Shown: piece by piece, positions 52,863 to 60,942 of the stretch
How the letters are laid out: every line of letters begins with the position of its first letter
Numbering within the stretch: the first letter of the stretch is position 1
Assembly: GCA_965214475.1 (NCBI GenBank)
Contig: OZ243953.1
Coordinates: 2,852,001 to 2,916,000, forward strand
Direction of reading: 5' to 3'
Source: SIRX01 sp965214475
GTDB lineage: Bacteria; Actinomycetota; Rubrobacteria; Rubrobacterales; Rubrobacteraceae
Length of the DNA stretch: 64,000 bases
Made by a program: the position numbers and the translations under genes
Notes under the pieces: model-generated
Seen by the model: the letters and a program-made list of their open reading frames with translations, nothing else
Databases searched by the model: none
What the model was told of the DNA's origin: nothing

Positions 52863-53016
52863 TACTCCTCCTCTTGGTGTCTTGGATCATTAGGGTCACG
52901 GTTTCTGGTTCACTCCCGAACCTCAGCGCTGTGCGAAGTTCGGCTCGGTATGTTGGTCATCGTCGGGTTCGTCAAGAGCCGAGGCCTGCGGAGACCTCAC
53001 CGCTGGATTCACCGTT

Positions 53017-54702
53017 TCACCATTCCTGGGACTCGGGTTTGCGCTTGGGCAACATGAAGACGAGCAGGAAAGAGACGACGACCGCGCCCAAGGCGCACAT
53101 GGCAGCGGGCTGGACGGCGCGGGTGAAACTGGTTGCAACCGCAGAGTCGGCGGCATCCGCGAACGCCTTGCTGGTCGGGTTTCCGGTCTGGTTTGCGGTC
53201 CCGGGCTCCGGACATCCCGGGGGTGTAGCGGTGGGATCGGTGGAGTCAGTTCTCTTTACGAAGCAGCGGGTGAACTCGGAGGCCGCGGCGTCCGCGGCGC
53301 GTTCGTTTAGTCCCGATGCGGTCAAGTCCTGACGCAGCTCGGGCGTGGCTTGGGTAGCCGCACCCTGGGCACCCTGGGCGAGCGCCCCAAAGAGGACCAG
53401 ACCGATGACCGCTACGCCGACGGCGTTTCCCAGGCGCTGGGCTGCGTTGAGTACCCCGCTGGCCGAGCCGGCTTGCTGCCAGGGCACGGCCGAGAAGACT
53501 ATGTCCACATTGGGAAAGATGACGAGTCCGGAGCCCAAGCCAGCGACCAGTAGTGAGGGTAGCAGCTCGAATCCCGTGACGGCGGTTCCCACCAGGCGGA
53601 CCGTTACAACCACGCCCGCGATCCCTACGATTACCGACCCGGAGCCCAATAGGAGCACCCACTTGCCCATGCGGTCTGCGACACGGTCGGAGAAGGTGGC
53701 GCCGACGAGCGATCCGGCGGCGAAGGGCAACAGGATCAGGCCGGTGACCAGGGCGGAACGGCCAAGACCTATCTGCAGGTAGAGTGAGAGGATGAAGATA
53801 AGGCCTATGAACCCGGCGAAGTAGGTAAGGCTGATGCCCGTGCCTGCGGCGAACGCCCGGTTCTTGAACAGGCGCACGTCTACTAAGGGATCGCCTCCCT
53901 CACGGACCTGCCGCAACTCCTAAAGCACGAAGCCCACGAGTGCCGGCCCTGAGGCACCTATGGACGCAAAAGCCCACAGCGGCCAACCGGCTGACCTTCC
54001 CTCCACCAGCGGGAAGGTCAGGAGCAGGAAGGTGGCGCTCATCAGCGTCACTCCCACGACATCGAGTGAGCCGCCGCGGCCACTTGAGTTGGGCAGGAGC
54101 CTCAATGCTGCTGCGAAGGCCAGCGCCCCGACGAGCACGTTGAGCAGGAAGATCGGACGCCACGAGAGACCTGCCACGTCCCACTGGATCAGTAGTTCCC
54201 CCAATAGTGGACCGGCCGCCACCGCTACGCCAGCCACCGCACCGTACATGCCGAAAGCCCGCCCGCGTCCCCGGAGCGGGAAAGCAACCTGGATCACCGC
54301 GAGTATCTGCGGGTTCATCACTCCTGCCATCGCGCCCGCGGCCACCTGCCAGCCGACGAGGGTAGTGGGTCTCGTGGAGATGGCAGAAAGTACGGAGGCC
54401 AGCATGAATCCGGCGAGACCAACGAGGAACATCAGCTTGTAGCCGTACCGGTCGCCGAGCCGTCCGGCCGGTATGAGCAGCAGACCGTAGGCGAGTGCGT
54501 AGCCACTTATGATCCACTGAATCGCCGCGTAGGAGGCCCCGAGGTCCGCCTGTATCGTCGGGACCGCCACGTTCACGATCGTGCTCGCCAGCAGGATAAG
54601 GAACGCCCCCGCCAAGACCACCGCCAAGGCAAGCCAGCGGTTTCCGTCAGGCTCGACCGCACCAGGACCCGCCGCGCCGCCGTTGGCCTCCCAGTCGCTC
54701 AC
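53017..54702 (-). CDS. MFS drug transporter (DHA2/EmrB type) with in-frame TAG
   Basis: About 560 residues, 14 membrane helices. Motif A regions are IPAGRLGDRYGYKLMFLVGL and RGRGRAFGMYGAVAGVAVAA; the second half resumes at DPLVDVRLFKNRAFAAGTGI. The frame is broken only by TAG at 53920-53922, between ALVGFVL and ELRQVREGGDPL; both halves are in the same frame, so this is a nonsense change, not an indel. GTG 54702 has GGAGG 7 nt upstream. Intact homologues export drugs or dyes by proton antiport. The PadR regulator gene lies directly upstream. Confidence 0.88.
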
Positions 54703-54742
54703 GGCGTCGCCTCCCATGCCTTGGTTCTCGGACCCCGATCGT

Positions 54743-55351
54743 TCATGCTGTTCCCTCTGTTCCATCGACGGCCCGAAGGGTTCCACCCTGTTGCCCAGAT
54801 GCGTCCGGGGCCGCGTCCAGCAGACTCGGCAGCTTCTCAAGGAGCTCCTCGTGCCAGGCAAGTTCGGCCTCCAGGCGCACCATCGTGTGGCCGAAGGTCA
54901 TCTTCTCCATCTCACTCAAATACGGATCGGCCGACTCTCTGACCTGCCGCCATGAAGCGAGCTGGGACTCCAGGGAGCCGCGCCTCCCCTCAAGAGCCGA
55001 GCGCAAAGCCTCCTCCGATAGGTCTCCCGTGAAGTGAAGCGCCAGGTTCACCGGATCTGGCGCGAGCCGGGTCTCCCTGAGCGCCTCGTCTCTATGAGCC
55101 GCAAGCTCCCCGCGCCCCGCCTCGGTGATCTCATAGACGGTCCTCGCCGGACGTTTCCCCTCTTGCTCGGTCCTTACCGCCTCGACGATGCCTTCAGCCT
55201 CCATGCGGTGCAGCGCGCCGTAGAGAGAGCCGGGCTTCACGTTCGCCCACAACTCTGTCCTGTCGGTCTGCGCCGCGAGCCGGATCTGGTGGCCGTGCAT
55301 CTGACCACCCCTTGCCAACGTCCCCAAGATAAACAATCTAGTAGTGTTCAT
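54743..55351 (-). CDS. PadR-family transcription regulator (cargo)
   Basis: A 202-residue PadR repressor. The winged helix covers residues 1-85 (RLFILGTLARGGQMHGHQIR, LWANVKPGSLYGALHRMEAE, RTVYEITEAGRGELAAH). The C-terminal Vir_C-type helical domain mediates dimerisation and ligand sensing. PadR proteins repress efflux genes and respond to phenolics or drugs; here the MFS gene is immediately downstream, so the pair is probably a regulated efflux unit carried by the transposon. An inverted repeat abuts its start codon. Confidence 0.94.
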   Translation of the reverse strand: MNTTRLFILGTLARGGQMHGHQIRLAAQTDRTELWANVKPGSLYGALHRMEAEGIVEAVRTEQEGKRPARTVYEITEAGRGELAAHRDEALRETRLAPDPVNLALHFTGDLSEEALRSALEGRRGSLESQLASWRQVRESADPYLSEMEKMTFGHTMVRLEAELAWHEELLEKLPSLLDAAPDASGQQGGTLRAVDGTEGTA

Positions 55352-55356
55352 ACGAT

Positions 55357-55372
55357 TACTCTAACACGAGTA
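55357..55372. promoter_or_regulatory. inverted repeat upstream of the PadR start (possible operator)
   Basis: TACTC (55357-55361) and GAGTA (55368-55372) surround 6 nt, starting 5 nt before the padR ATG. Position and symmetry fit autoregulation; the arms are short. Confidence 0.35.
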
Positions 55373-55484
55373 TACGCGCAAGAGCAAGTCATTTCTAAAC
55401 TTTGTAGGAGTTTGGGTACAGATGATCAGCAGTCAGCTACAGCATCGCCCCTATTTGATGCCACAGTGCAGGCAAAAGGGCTAG

Positions 55485-55519
55485 TTTGCCCCTCATGACA
55501 GCTACCCCGTCACCGGGCC
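55485..55519 (-). repeat. right terminal inverted repeat of the Tn3-family element
   Basis: The complement of the left repeat with three mismatches in 35 bp. The outermost 16 bp ACCCCGTCACCGGGCC (55504-55519) are identical to the left end. Confidence 0.75.
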
Positions 55520-55927
55520 TACCAGCAGGTGGCGTTTGCGGCCTTTGGTCTTCTTCCCGCCGTCGTAGCCGCGCTCTTCGCCACCTACGTCGGTGGTCTT
55601 CACCGACTGGGAGTCCACTATTCCAGCACTAGGCTGAGGATCTCTGTTGGAGCGAACTCGCAAGCGTTCCCGAAGGCAGCGGTTGATGCTTTCCCAGGTG
55701 CCATCGATACGCCATTTTCTGAAGTACCAGTAAACCGTGGGCCATCGAGGGAAGTCATGAGGTAGTAGGCGCCACTGGCAGCCGCTTCTTAGGACGTAGA
55801 AGATAGCGTTTAGGATCTCGCGGAGGCTATGTAATCTCGGTCGTCCGTGTCCTTCGGAGGTCGGGATGTGGGGCTCGCTATACTTCCATTCCCTGTTCGA
55901 TAGATCTGTTGGGTAAGGTTTTCTCAT
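55502..55927 (-). pseudogene. IS5-family transposase, truncated by the Tn3-family element
   Basis: The first 141 codons of a transposase related to 43877-44749: YPTDLSNREWKYSEPHIPTS, GCQWRLLPHDFPRWPTVYWY, AGIVDSQSVKTTDVGGEERG. The intact copy continues VLVDTEGLV; this one reads HLLV then GPVTG and stop, the last residues being encoded by the transposon end (55504-55519). Only the first catalytic Asp remains. The IS right end is near 55978. The two copies differ by more than 20 percent, so they are separate insertions. Confidence 0.88.
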
Positions 55928-56123
55928 ACGTGCTAGAGTAGCGAATCACCACCTAACAAACCCTTTCCATACAGTCTCGTGTGACAATTCTTGGAAGCCA
56001 GGCGTATAGTTACTCATCAAAGTGAATGGTTATACGCAACTCGATTTGCCTGAGCCCTTCGGAAGGTGTGCGAGGGAAGAAAAGGGTGGTCAATGTTACA
56101 AACGTGTATACAGATTCAATTTT

Positions 56124-56388
56124 TCAGGCGCCTACCTTGCGGCTCCTGACACCGACCCGAGTTCTGGGTCTAGTGTCGGGCTTGACCCAGTCCAGGGGGA
56201 ACGGGGCCACGGGGCTGGGAACGACCGTGGGTTGGTAGCCGCCGTCGTAGCCGACGGCCTGGAGTACGATGCGCGCCATTATGTCGTGCAGATGGTTGAT
56301 TATCGTCCATACGTCCCGCCAGTCGTAACCGCTGGCCGTAGCCACTGGCATCAAGATCCAGATGCCGCTCTCGCGGACTGGATAACGA
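56124..56388 (-). pseudogene. C-terminal fragment of an unknown gene
   Basis: The minus strand is open from 56388 to TGA at 56124 with strongly gene-like codons: RESGIWILMPVATASGYDWR, then DVWTIINHLHDIMARIVLQA and VGYDGGYQPTVVPSPVAPFP. Within it ATG 56354 could start a 76-residue protein but lacks a ribosome site. The composition suggests the tail of a larger protein, perhaps phage-derived. The remaining sequence of the 55979-56574 gap shows nothing I can support. Confidence 0.4.
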
Positions 56389-56574
56389 TAAGCCTACAAG
56401 CTGTCCCGTGGCTCAGCAAGTCATTGTCTGCTCGACAGCTAATACATATTATCTGGCATAGTAAGTGAGGCGAAAACGGCGTGTTTATGGGGTTCTTGGC
56501 AGAAGGTGTGTGGAAGAAGAATTATCTGGCACGGTTTCGGGGTATTTTTGAGCGCTTTCTGGAGAATCTACGGA

Positions 56575-56904
56575 CTACTCATTGGAGGGTATCCGGGTAA
56601 CGATTCCAGACTTTACGAAGGCGAGTTTGGTGTTCGTTTCGTCCATGAGCGGTGCGAGGTCTTCGTAGTCGTTGCTCTTGGCGCGCAACAGGACGATCGC
56701 CAGGTCGAAGTTTGCGAGGTTCTGTTGATGCGGGAGTCCTTTGTCTGTAGTGAGAAAGGCGTCAAACTCTTTCTCGGCAAGACTGAGTAGCTCACCATTT
56801 TTCTTACCGGACCAACCTCTACGACCGACAGTCATTGCCTGAACCTCCGCCCCGAGGAGCCTTGTAAGCCTCCGAGGTAGATTCTCATCGAGCAGGACCC
56901 GCAC
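56575..56904 (-). CDS. DUF5615 PIN-like toxin
   Basis: A 109-residue PIN-like protein: MRVLLDENLPRRLTRLLGAE, FDAFLTTDKGLPHQQNLANF and LAIVLLRAKSNDYEDLAPLM are the DUF5615 pattern, with acidic residues in DEN, TTD and the C-terminal third. These are RNase-like toxins of the Mut7-C/PIN group. It is 12 nt downstream of a DUF433 gene, the standard antitoxin partner. The start is ATG 56902-56904. Confidence 0.92.
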   Translation of the reverse strand: MRVLLDENLPRRLTRLLGAEVQAMTVGRRGWSGKKNGELLSLAEKEFDAFLTTDKGLPHQQNLANFDLAIVLLRAKSNDYEDLAPLMDETNTKLAFVKSGIVTRIPSNE

Positions 56905-56916
56905 CGCCGCTAGCGC

Positions 56917-57162
56917 TCAGGCTTGGCCGCGGGCGGCAGGTAGAGTAGTGTCTGCCGCCAAGAGCGTCATCTCCAGGTAACCTTCGGCTTGCTCGCGAGA
57001 CACCGTCGGGAAGTCGTCGAGGAACTCGTCTAGGGAATGCCCGGCCTTGAGGTAATCCACCAGGGTTTTAACCTCTACGCGGGTACCGGCGAAGACCAGC
57101 TCGCCGCTCATAATCTCCGGGTCGCGGGAGACGATCTTCGTTTGTTCTGTCCGGCTTGTCAT
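56917..57162 (-). CDS. DUF433 antitoxin
   Basis: An 81-residue DUF433 protein: KIVSRDPEIMSGELVFAGTR, VEVKTLVDYLKAGHSLDEFL and DDFPTVSREQAEGYLEMTLL. The fold is a helix-turn-helix that binds its own promoter and the DUF5615 toxin. An AGGAGG site lies upstream of the ATG at 57162. It forms the third toxin-antitoxin module of the mobile region. Confidence 0.92.
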   Translation of the reverse strand: MTSRTEQTKIVSRDPEIMSGELVFAGTRVEVKTLVDYLKAGHSLDEFLDDFPTVSREQAEGYLEMTLLAADTTLPAARGQA

Positions 57163-57265
57163 TCGGGCACCTCCTGAGCGCCTACCAAGAATGCTACTTG
57201 TTCACTGCCTCCTATTATATAGGGGCTGCTCGGAACACAAATTCGTCCAAGCTTGTTCATAGTGT

Positions 57266-57685
57266 TCACTGCTTCCTCTGCCAGTAACGTGCAGTTATCT
57301 TCTGCAAGGCTCGTAGCCCCTTTGTGTCCCGGATATTAATGCGAAGTTTGTCCAGGACAACAGTTTCCGCTGCCATCCTTAGCGCGTCCATCACCGCGAC
57401 TTTCTCTTTCGCTGCTGCTCTCAATAGGTCCAGAGTCGCGCCGGACAATCCCGACTCGTCAGCCAACGATCTGCGGAAATCTTCTAACTCTCCGGCTCCG
57501 GGCAGGGAATTGTGTCAGAGCAAGTACACGCATTCTTCGAACGTGGCTTTGGGCGTCAACTCCTCGACGGGAAAACCGGCGATCACGAGCTCTCCGTTTG
57601 TGCCGTCTACCTTGCTGAGCCGGGTCTCTGCCGCAACCACGCCTTGCAAACCCGGTGCGAAAGAGGTTTTTAGATCTTCACCCAT
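57266..57685 (-). pseudogene. citrate synthase, N-terminal fragment with in-frame TGA
   Basis: From ATG 57683-57685 (AAAGGAAG upstream) it reads FAPGLQGVVAAETRLSKVDG, GELVIAGFPVEELTPKATFE, CVYLL, then TGA at 57515-57517, then HNSLPGAGELEDFRRSLADE and MDALRMAAETV in the same frame. Citrate synthases have YLLWHG here, so TGG became TGA. After AAETV the similarity stops and VLDKLRINIRDTKGLRALQK follows to a stop at 57266. No active-site histidines remain. It is a broken conventional citrate or methylcitrate synthase lying divergent from the HTH-fused paralogue. Confidence 0.75.
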
Positions 57686-57744
57686 CCGTCTTCCTTTCGC
57701 TATGTGTATTTGAATTACAGTAAATTGTCTAGCGGTATTTATCA

Positions 57745-57766
57745 ATATTGATTCATAAATCAATAT
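57745..57766. promoter_or_regulatory. 22-bp perfect palindrome before the HTH-citrate synthase gene
   Basis: ATATTGATT (57745-57753) and AATCAATAT (57758-57766) are exact complements around CATA, ending 5 nt before the ATG at 57772. It is AT-rich in a GC-rich region and lies in the gap between two divergent citrate-synthase-like genes. It is a strong operator candidate for the protein's own HTH. Confidence 0.7.
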
Positions 57767-57771
57767 AAGCT

Positions 57772-59046
57772 ATGTTAGTGGTGTATAAAGGGCGGAAGTT
57801 GCAGAGGGGCGTGTCCGGGGTGGCGGAAGAAAAGGTTTACTTGAGTGCGCAGGAGGCGGCGGAGGAGTTGGGGGTGAGCCTGTCGACTTTGTACGCTTAC
57901 GTGAGTCGGGGGTTGGTGCGTTCGGAGGCGGTCGGTGGGAGCAGGCGCAGCCGGCGTTATCACGGGGAGGACGTGCGGCGGCTGCGGGAGCGTAAAGAGC
58001 GGCGGCGGGATCCGGAGCGTGCCCTGGAGGGTGCGTTGCGTTGGGGGGCGCCGATGTTGGAGTCCGGGATCACGCTGGTCGCCGACGGGCGCGTCTACTA
58101 CCGGGGGCGGGATGCACTGGAGCTTTCCCGGAGCCGGAGCATCGAGGAGGTGGCGGCCCTGATCTGGACCGGGGAGCTTCCGGGGGACGTGGCCGGTATC
58201 TTCGGACCGGATGTTTCGGAAGAGCCTTTCATGGCCGGGATGGAGCCTGCCATGCGTCCGGTGGCTCTGGAGAGTTTGCAAGGCCTGCTGCCGCTCGCCG
58301 CCGTAGAGGATTCTTCCGCCTACGACCTGCGACCCGAAGGGGTGGCGCGTAGCGGGGCCCGCATCCTGCGTTTGATGGCCGACAGTATCGTCGATGGGGC
58401 TGAGGTTGGGAGCATTGCAGAGGCGCTGCAAAGGGGCTGGGTGCCGGATGATCCTTGGGCGCGTCGGTTACTCGATGCCGCGCTCATCATCTGCGCCGAT
58501 CACGAGCTACCCGTTTCTACCTTTGTCGTTCGCTGCGTGGCTTCGTCCGGGGCGACACCTTACGCGGCGGTTACGGCGGGTCTGTCTGCGATGCAGGGTG
58601 TAAAGCACGGCGGTCAGATCGAGCTGGTAGAGAAGCTCTTGCAGGAGGTCGAGGACTCCGGGGATGCGCGAGGTGTTGTGGGTGGCCGGCTAAGGCGCGG
58701 AGAGAGCATACCGGGTTTCGGACATCAGCTCTATCCTGAAGGTGATCCGAGAGGGGCCGAGTTGATCCGGCTGTCGGAAGCGGCCCGTCCGGAATCTGTA
58801 GCCGTGCAAGTGTCCGCCGCTACTTGCACGGCAGCCTTAGAGGTGCTGGACGAGCGCCCGACAGTGGACCTGGGGTTGGTGACGCTGGCCCGTGCCCTGG
58901 AGTTACCGTCGGGCGGTGCGCTTGCACTGTTCGCCCTGGGTCGGACCGTCGGTTGGATCGGCCACGCTATCGAGCAGTACGGCGCCGACACCCTTATACG
59001 CCCCAGGGCGCGGTATGTAGGGGAACCGCCGCAAGACTCCGTATAG
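57772..59046 (+). CDS. citrate-synthase-fold protein with N-terminal MerR/excisionase-type HTH
   Basis: A 424-residue fusion. Residues about 24-75 are a MerR-like DNA-binding domain: YLSAQEAAEELGVSLSTLYA, YVSRGLVRSE, SRRYHGEDVRRLRERKE. Residues 95-424 are citrate synthase: ESGITLVADGRVYYRGRDAL, MQGVKHGGQIELVEKLL (first His), SIPGFGHQLYPEGDPRG (second His) and DERPTVDLGLVTLARALELP (Asp). All three catalytic positions are kept, so it may bind or convert oxaloacetate/acyl-CoA while controlling transcription. No Shine-Dalgarno is visible. Related HTH-citrate synthase proteins exist in databases; their role is not established to my knowledge. Confidence 0.88.
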   Translation: MLVVYKGRKLQRGVSGVAEEKVYLSAQEAAEELGVSLSTLYAYVSRGLVRSEAVGGSRRSRRYHGEDVRRLRERKERRRDPERALEGALRWGAPMLESGITLVADGRVYYRGRDALELSRSRSIEEVAALIWTGELPGDVAGIFGPDVSEEPFMAGMEPAMRPVALESLQGLLPLAAVEDSSAYDLRPEGVARSGARILRLMADSIVDGAEVGSIAEALQRGWVPDDPWARRLLDAALIICADHELPVSTFVVRCVASSGATPYAAVTAGLSAMQGVKHGGQIELVEKLLQEVEDSGDARGVVGGRLRRGESIPGFGHQLYPEGDPRGAELIRLSEAARPESVAVQVSAATCTAALEVLDERPTVDLGLVTLARALELPSGGALALFALGRTVGWIGHAIEQYGADTLIRPRARYVGEPPQDSV

Positions 59047-59070
59047 AGCGTTTACGATAGCGGCAAAGAG

Positions 59071-59469
59071 TTATCCGAACGCGTCTACCCCGGCCTGGGC
59101 GACTTCTTCGTCCTGATCCACGGGGCCGCCACTGACGCCTATGGCGCCGACTACCTCACCGTCGCGCATGAGTGGAAGACCACCGGCGAAGATGACGACC
59201 CGGCCGCCGTTGGTCGTGTTGACCCCGAAGAGAGACTGTCCGGGCTGCGCCTTTTCCGCGATGTCTCTTGTAGAGAGGCCACGACCGGCCGAGGTGAAGG
59301 CTTTGCCCATTGCGATGTCGATGCTCAACACCCAGGCGTCGTCCATCCGCTCGAACGCCACGAGGTTCATGCCGGCATCCATAACCGCGATGTTCATGGG
59401 CGTCCCGATCTCCTCGGCTTTCTGCACGGCGGCGGAAATGATCTGTCGTGCTTCTTCGTGGTTGACCAT
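59071..59469 (-). CDS. GlcG/HbpS-family protein
   Basis: 132 residues from ATG 59467-59469, with GAGGAGG 7 nt upstream; the GTG at 59493 is less likely. EEARQIISAAVQKAEEIGTP, MNIAVMDAGMNLVAFERMDD and VVIFAGGLPLMRDGEVVGAI, then GVSGG are classic for the family (PF03928). HbpS of Streptomyces binds haem and iron extracellularly; GlcG is linked to glycolate oxidation. There is no signal peptide here, so a cytosolic role is likelier. It is convergent with the HTH-citrate synthase gene. Confidence 0.93.
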   Translation of the reverse strand: MVNHEEARQIISAAVQKAEEIGTPMNIAVMDAGMNLVAFERMDDAWVLSIDIAMGKAFTSAGRGLSTRDIAEKAQPGQSLFGVNTTNGGRVVIFAGGLPLMRDGEVVGAIGVSGGPVDQDEEVAQAGVDAFG

Positions 59470-59553
59470 TGGTTTTGCCTCCTCGTTTTCCACGCTGTAT
59501 TTCCAGCCGTAGATGGTAACAGAGTGGACAGCGTCGGTTTTTCTGGGCCGCTT

Positions 59554-60288
59554 CTAGACGGGCATTTCGAAGAGACCGAGACCGCTGAGGATTATGAGCA
59601 GCGTAGCGAAGGAGTTGAAAGTCGCGTGGGCGACGAACGGAGGTAGCAGACTACCGCTCCAGCGGAACAGGGCGCAAAGCGCAATTGCCAGTATCAGTAG
59701 CGAGGGCAGCAGCACCGGCTCTAGATGCAGGGCGGCGAAGAAGGCTGAAGAGACGAGCGCCGCGAGCGCGAACGAAGCTACGTCGGCCAACCTGCCGCGT
59801 TCTTTGCCACGGCTAATTTGTCTGGAAGTCAGGAGTCCCAGCCGGTAGAGGCCGTTGAAGATTGCGCCCCGGAAGATCAGCTCTTCCGCAAAGGGGCCGA
59901 AGAGCACCACCACAGCGATGATCGCCGGTATAGCAAGGCCCGGTTGGTCGCTGATCCAGCCGGTCAGAGACCGCATGAATTCTTGCTGTACCCTGGACTC
60001 GGTCGAGTAACCGAGCTGCTCGAAGACGGCGGTGGTCAGCAGGTTCACCACACCACCGATAAAAACCGCCGCCAAACCCACCCCGACCCCGAGGCCCAGA
60101 CCGACGAGCACGCCCCGGCGGGGCCGGGAGAAGCCCAGGGGTGAGAGAGAGAAGCTGGCAGATCTGCCCAGTACCCGCACTACGATCACCCCGATCCAGA
60201 ACACGCTGAACGTAGCCAAGATCAGGATCAGGTTCAGCGTTACGATGGAGAGTAATGCCTGTAGCTGGCTGTTAATCTCGTCCACCAC
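59554..60288 (-). CDS. CPBP family intramembrane glutamic protease
   Basis: 244 residues, about seven or eight membrane helices. CPBP motifs are FAEELIFRGAIFNGLYRLGL (EExxxR), SSAFFAALHLEPVLLPSLLI (FxxxH) and PPFVAHATFNSFATLLIILS (HxxxN). It overlaps the upstream Nudix gene by 17 nt, so the two are one transcript. It belongs to the same family as 20237-20959 but is not a close copy. The substrate is unknown. Confidence 0.92.
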   Translation of the reverse strand: MVDEINSQLQALLSIVTLNLILILATFSVFWIGVIVVRVLGRSASFSLSPLGFSRPRRGVLVGLGLGVGVGLAAVFIGGVVNLLTTAVFEQLGYSTESRVQQEFMRSLTGWISDQPGLAIPAIIAVVVLFGPFAEELIFRGAIFNGLYRLGLLTSRQISRGKERGRLADVASFALAALVSSAFFAALHLEPVLLPSLLILAIALCALFRWSGSLLPPFVAHATFNSFATLLIILSGLGLFEMPV

Positions 60289-60775
60289 CCAGGTAGATCC
60301 CGACTTCCGCTTCGGTGCCGGGCCATCCCTGTTCTACATCCTGGACTATGCGATCTTGAACCCAAGACGGCAACAACTCTATGGTGTCCAATTCATCCAG
60401 GTCCATCCAGCGGAGTTCGGTGAGGGTTTGTTCTGCTCCCTCTTCGACTTCCGGGTCACTGCCGAGGGCCGCCTCATCGCCCTCCTCGGCCGCCGCCCTC
60501 ACGGTAACGTCTACCGTGTGCCGACCGTCGCGCATGAACTCGCTCACGTAAAGCACTTCGGAGAACCGCACCTTGAGTTGCGCCTCTTCAGAAAGCTCTC
60601 GCTCGGCGCACTCCGGGATCGTCTCGCCCGGCTCCAATCGTCCGCCGGGGAGGACCCAGTAAGGCTCCCGGTCCGGCTTCTGGTGGCGCACGAGCAAGAT
60701 GCTCCCGTTACGCTCCACTACCGACCCGACCCGGATACCGAAATCCATCTGAGTTTGTCCGCGTTCTTTAGTCAT
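60272..60775 (-). CDS. Nudix hydrolase
   Basis: 167 residues. The N-terminal strand is RVGSVVERNGSILLVRHQKP, and the Nudix box runs LPGGRLEPGETIPECAEREL then SEEAQL (Gx5Ex7REUxEExGU type, with Gln in the last part). It hydrolyses nucleoside diphosphates linked to other groups, using Mg2+. It has an acidic insertion (AAAEEGDEAALGSDPEVEEG) after the box. It starts at ATG 60775 and overlaps the CPBP gene. Confidence 0.93.
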   Translation of the reverse strand: MTKERGQTQMDFGIRVGSVVERNGSILLVRHQKPDREPYWVLPGGRLEPGETIPECAERELSEEAQLKVRFSEVLYVSEFMRDGRHTVDVTVRAAAEEGDEAALGSDPEVEEGAEQTLTELRWMDLDELDTIELLPSWVQDRIVQDVEQGWPGTEAEVGIYLGGGRD

Positions 60776-60942
60776 GCGCGTTGAGTATACATCCGGGGGT
60801 AGGCCGTTGGTGTGACTTGTAAGACGTGGAGAGCCCGGGCTTCTGGTAGTGTGTGTTTGACTAGTTTGTCCGGGCTGCTTGACGTGCGCCTTCAGGACGA
60901 ACGGCTGCTGAACGAGTTGTAGTAGAGGAAAGGAAGTGCCTT

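Larger units (their letters stand above)
47557..55519. mobile_element. Tn3-family transposon with tyrosine recombinase and cargo genes
   Basis: A 7963-bp element. The left end is GGCCCGGTGACGGGGT, then C GCTGTCA CC AGGGGCAAA (47557-47591). The right end, read inward from 55519, is GGCCCGGTGACGGGGT, then A GCTGTCA TG AGGGGCAAA: 32 of 35 match. Contents: a tyrosine recombinase, a 996-residue Tn3 transposase, a TIGR01777 protein, an MFS transporter and a PadR regulator. No 5-bp target duplication is seen (CTTTT on the left, TACCA on the right). The right end lies inside an IS5-family transposase gene whose other half is absent, so an adjacent deletion followed insertion. Confidence 0.85.

Noticed and set aside
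47557..55519. 11-bp flanks of the Tn3-family element as target duplications
   Set aside because: They are inverted relative to each other, not direct, so they belong to the terminal repeats.
56022..56468. 148-residue plus-strand protein
   Set aside because: It overlaps a minus-strand fragment with clearly better codon usage and has no ribosome binding site.
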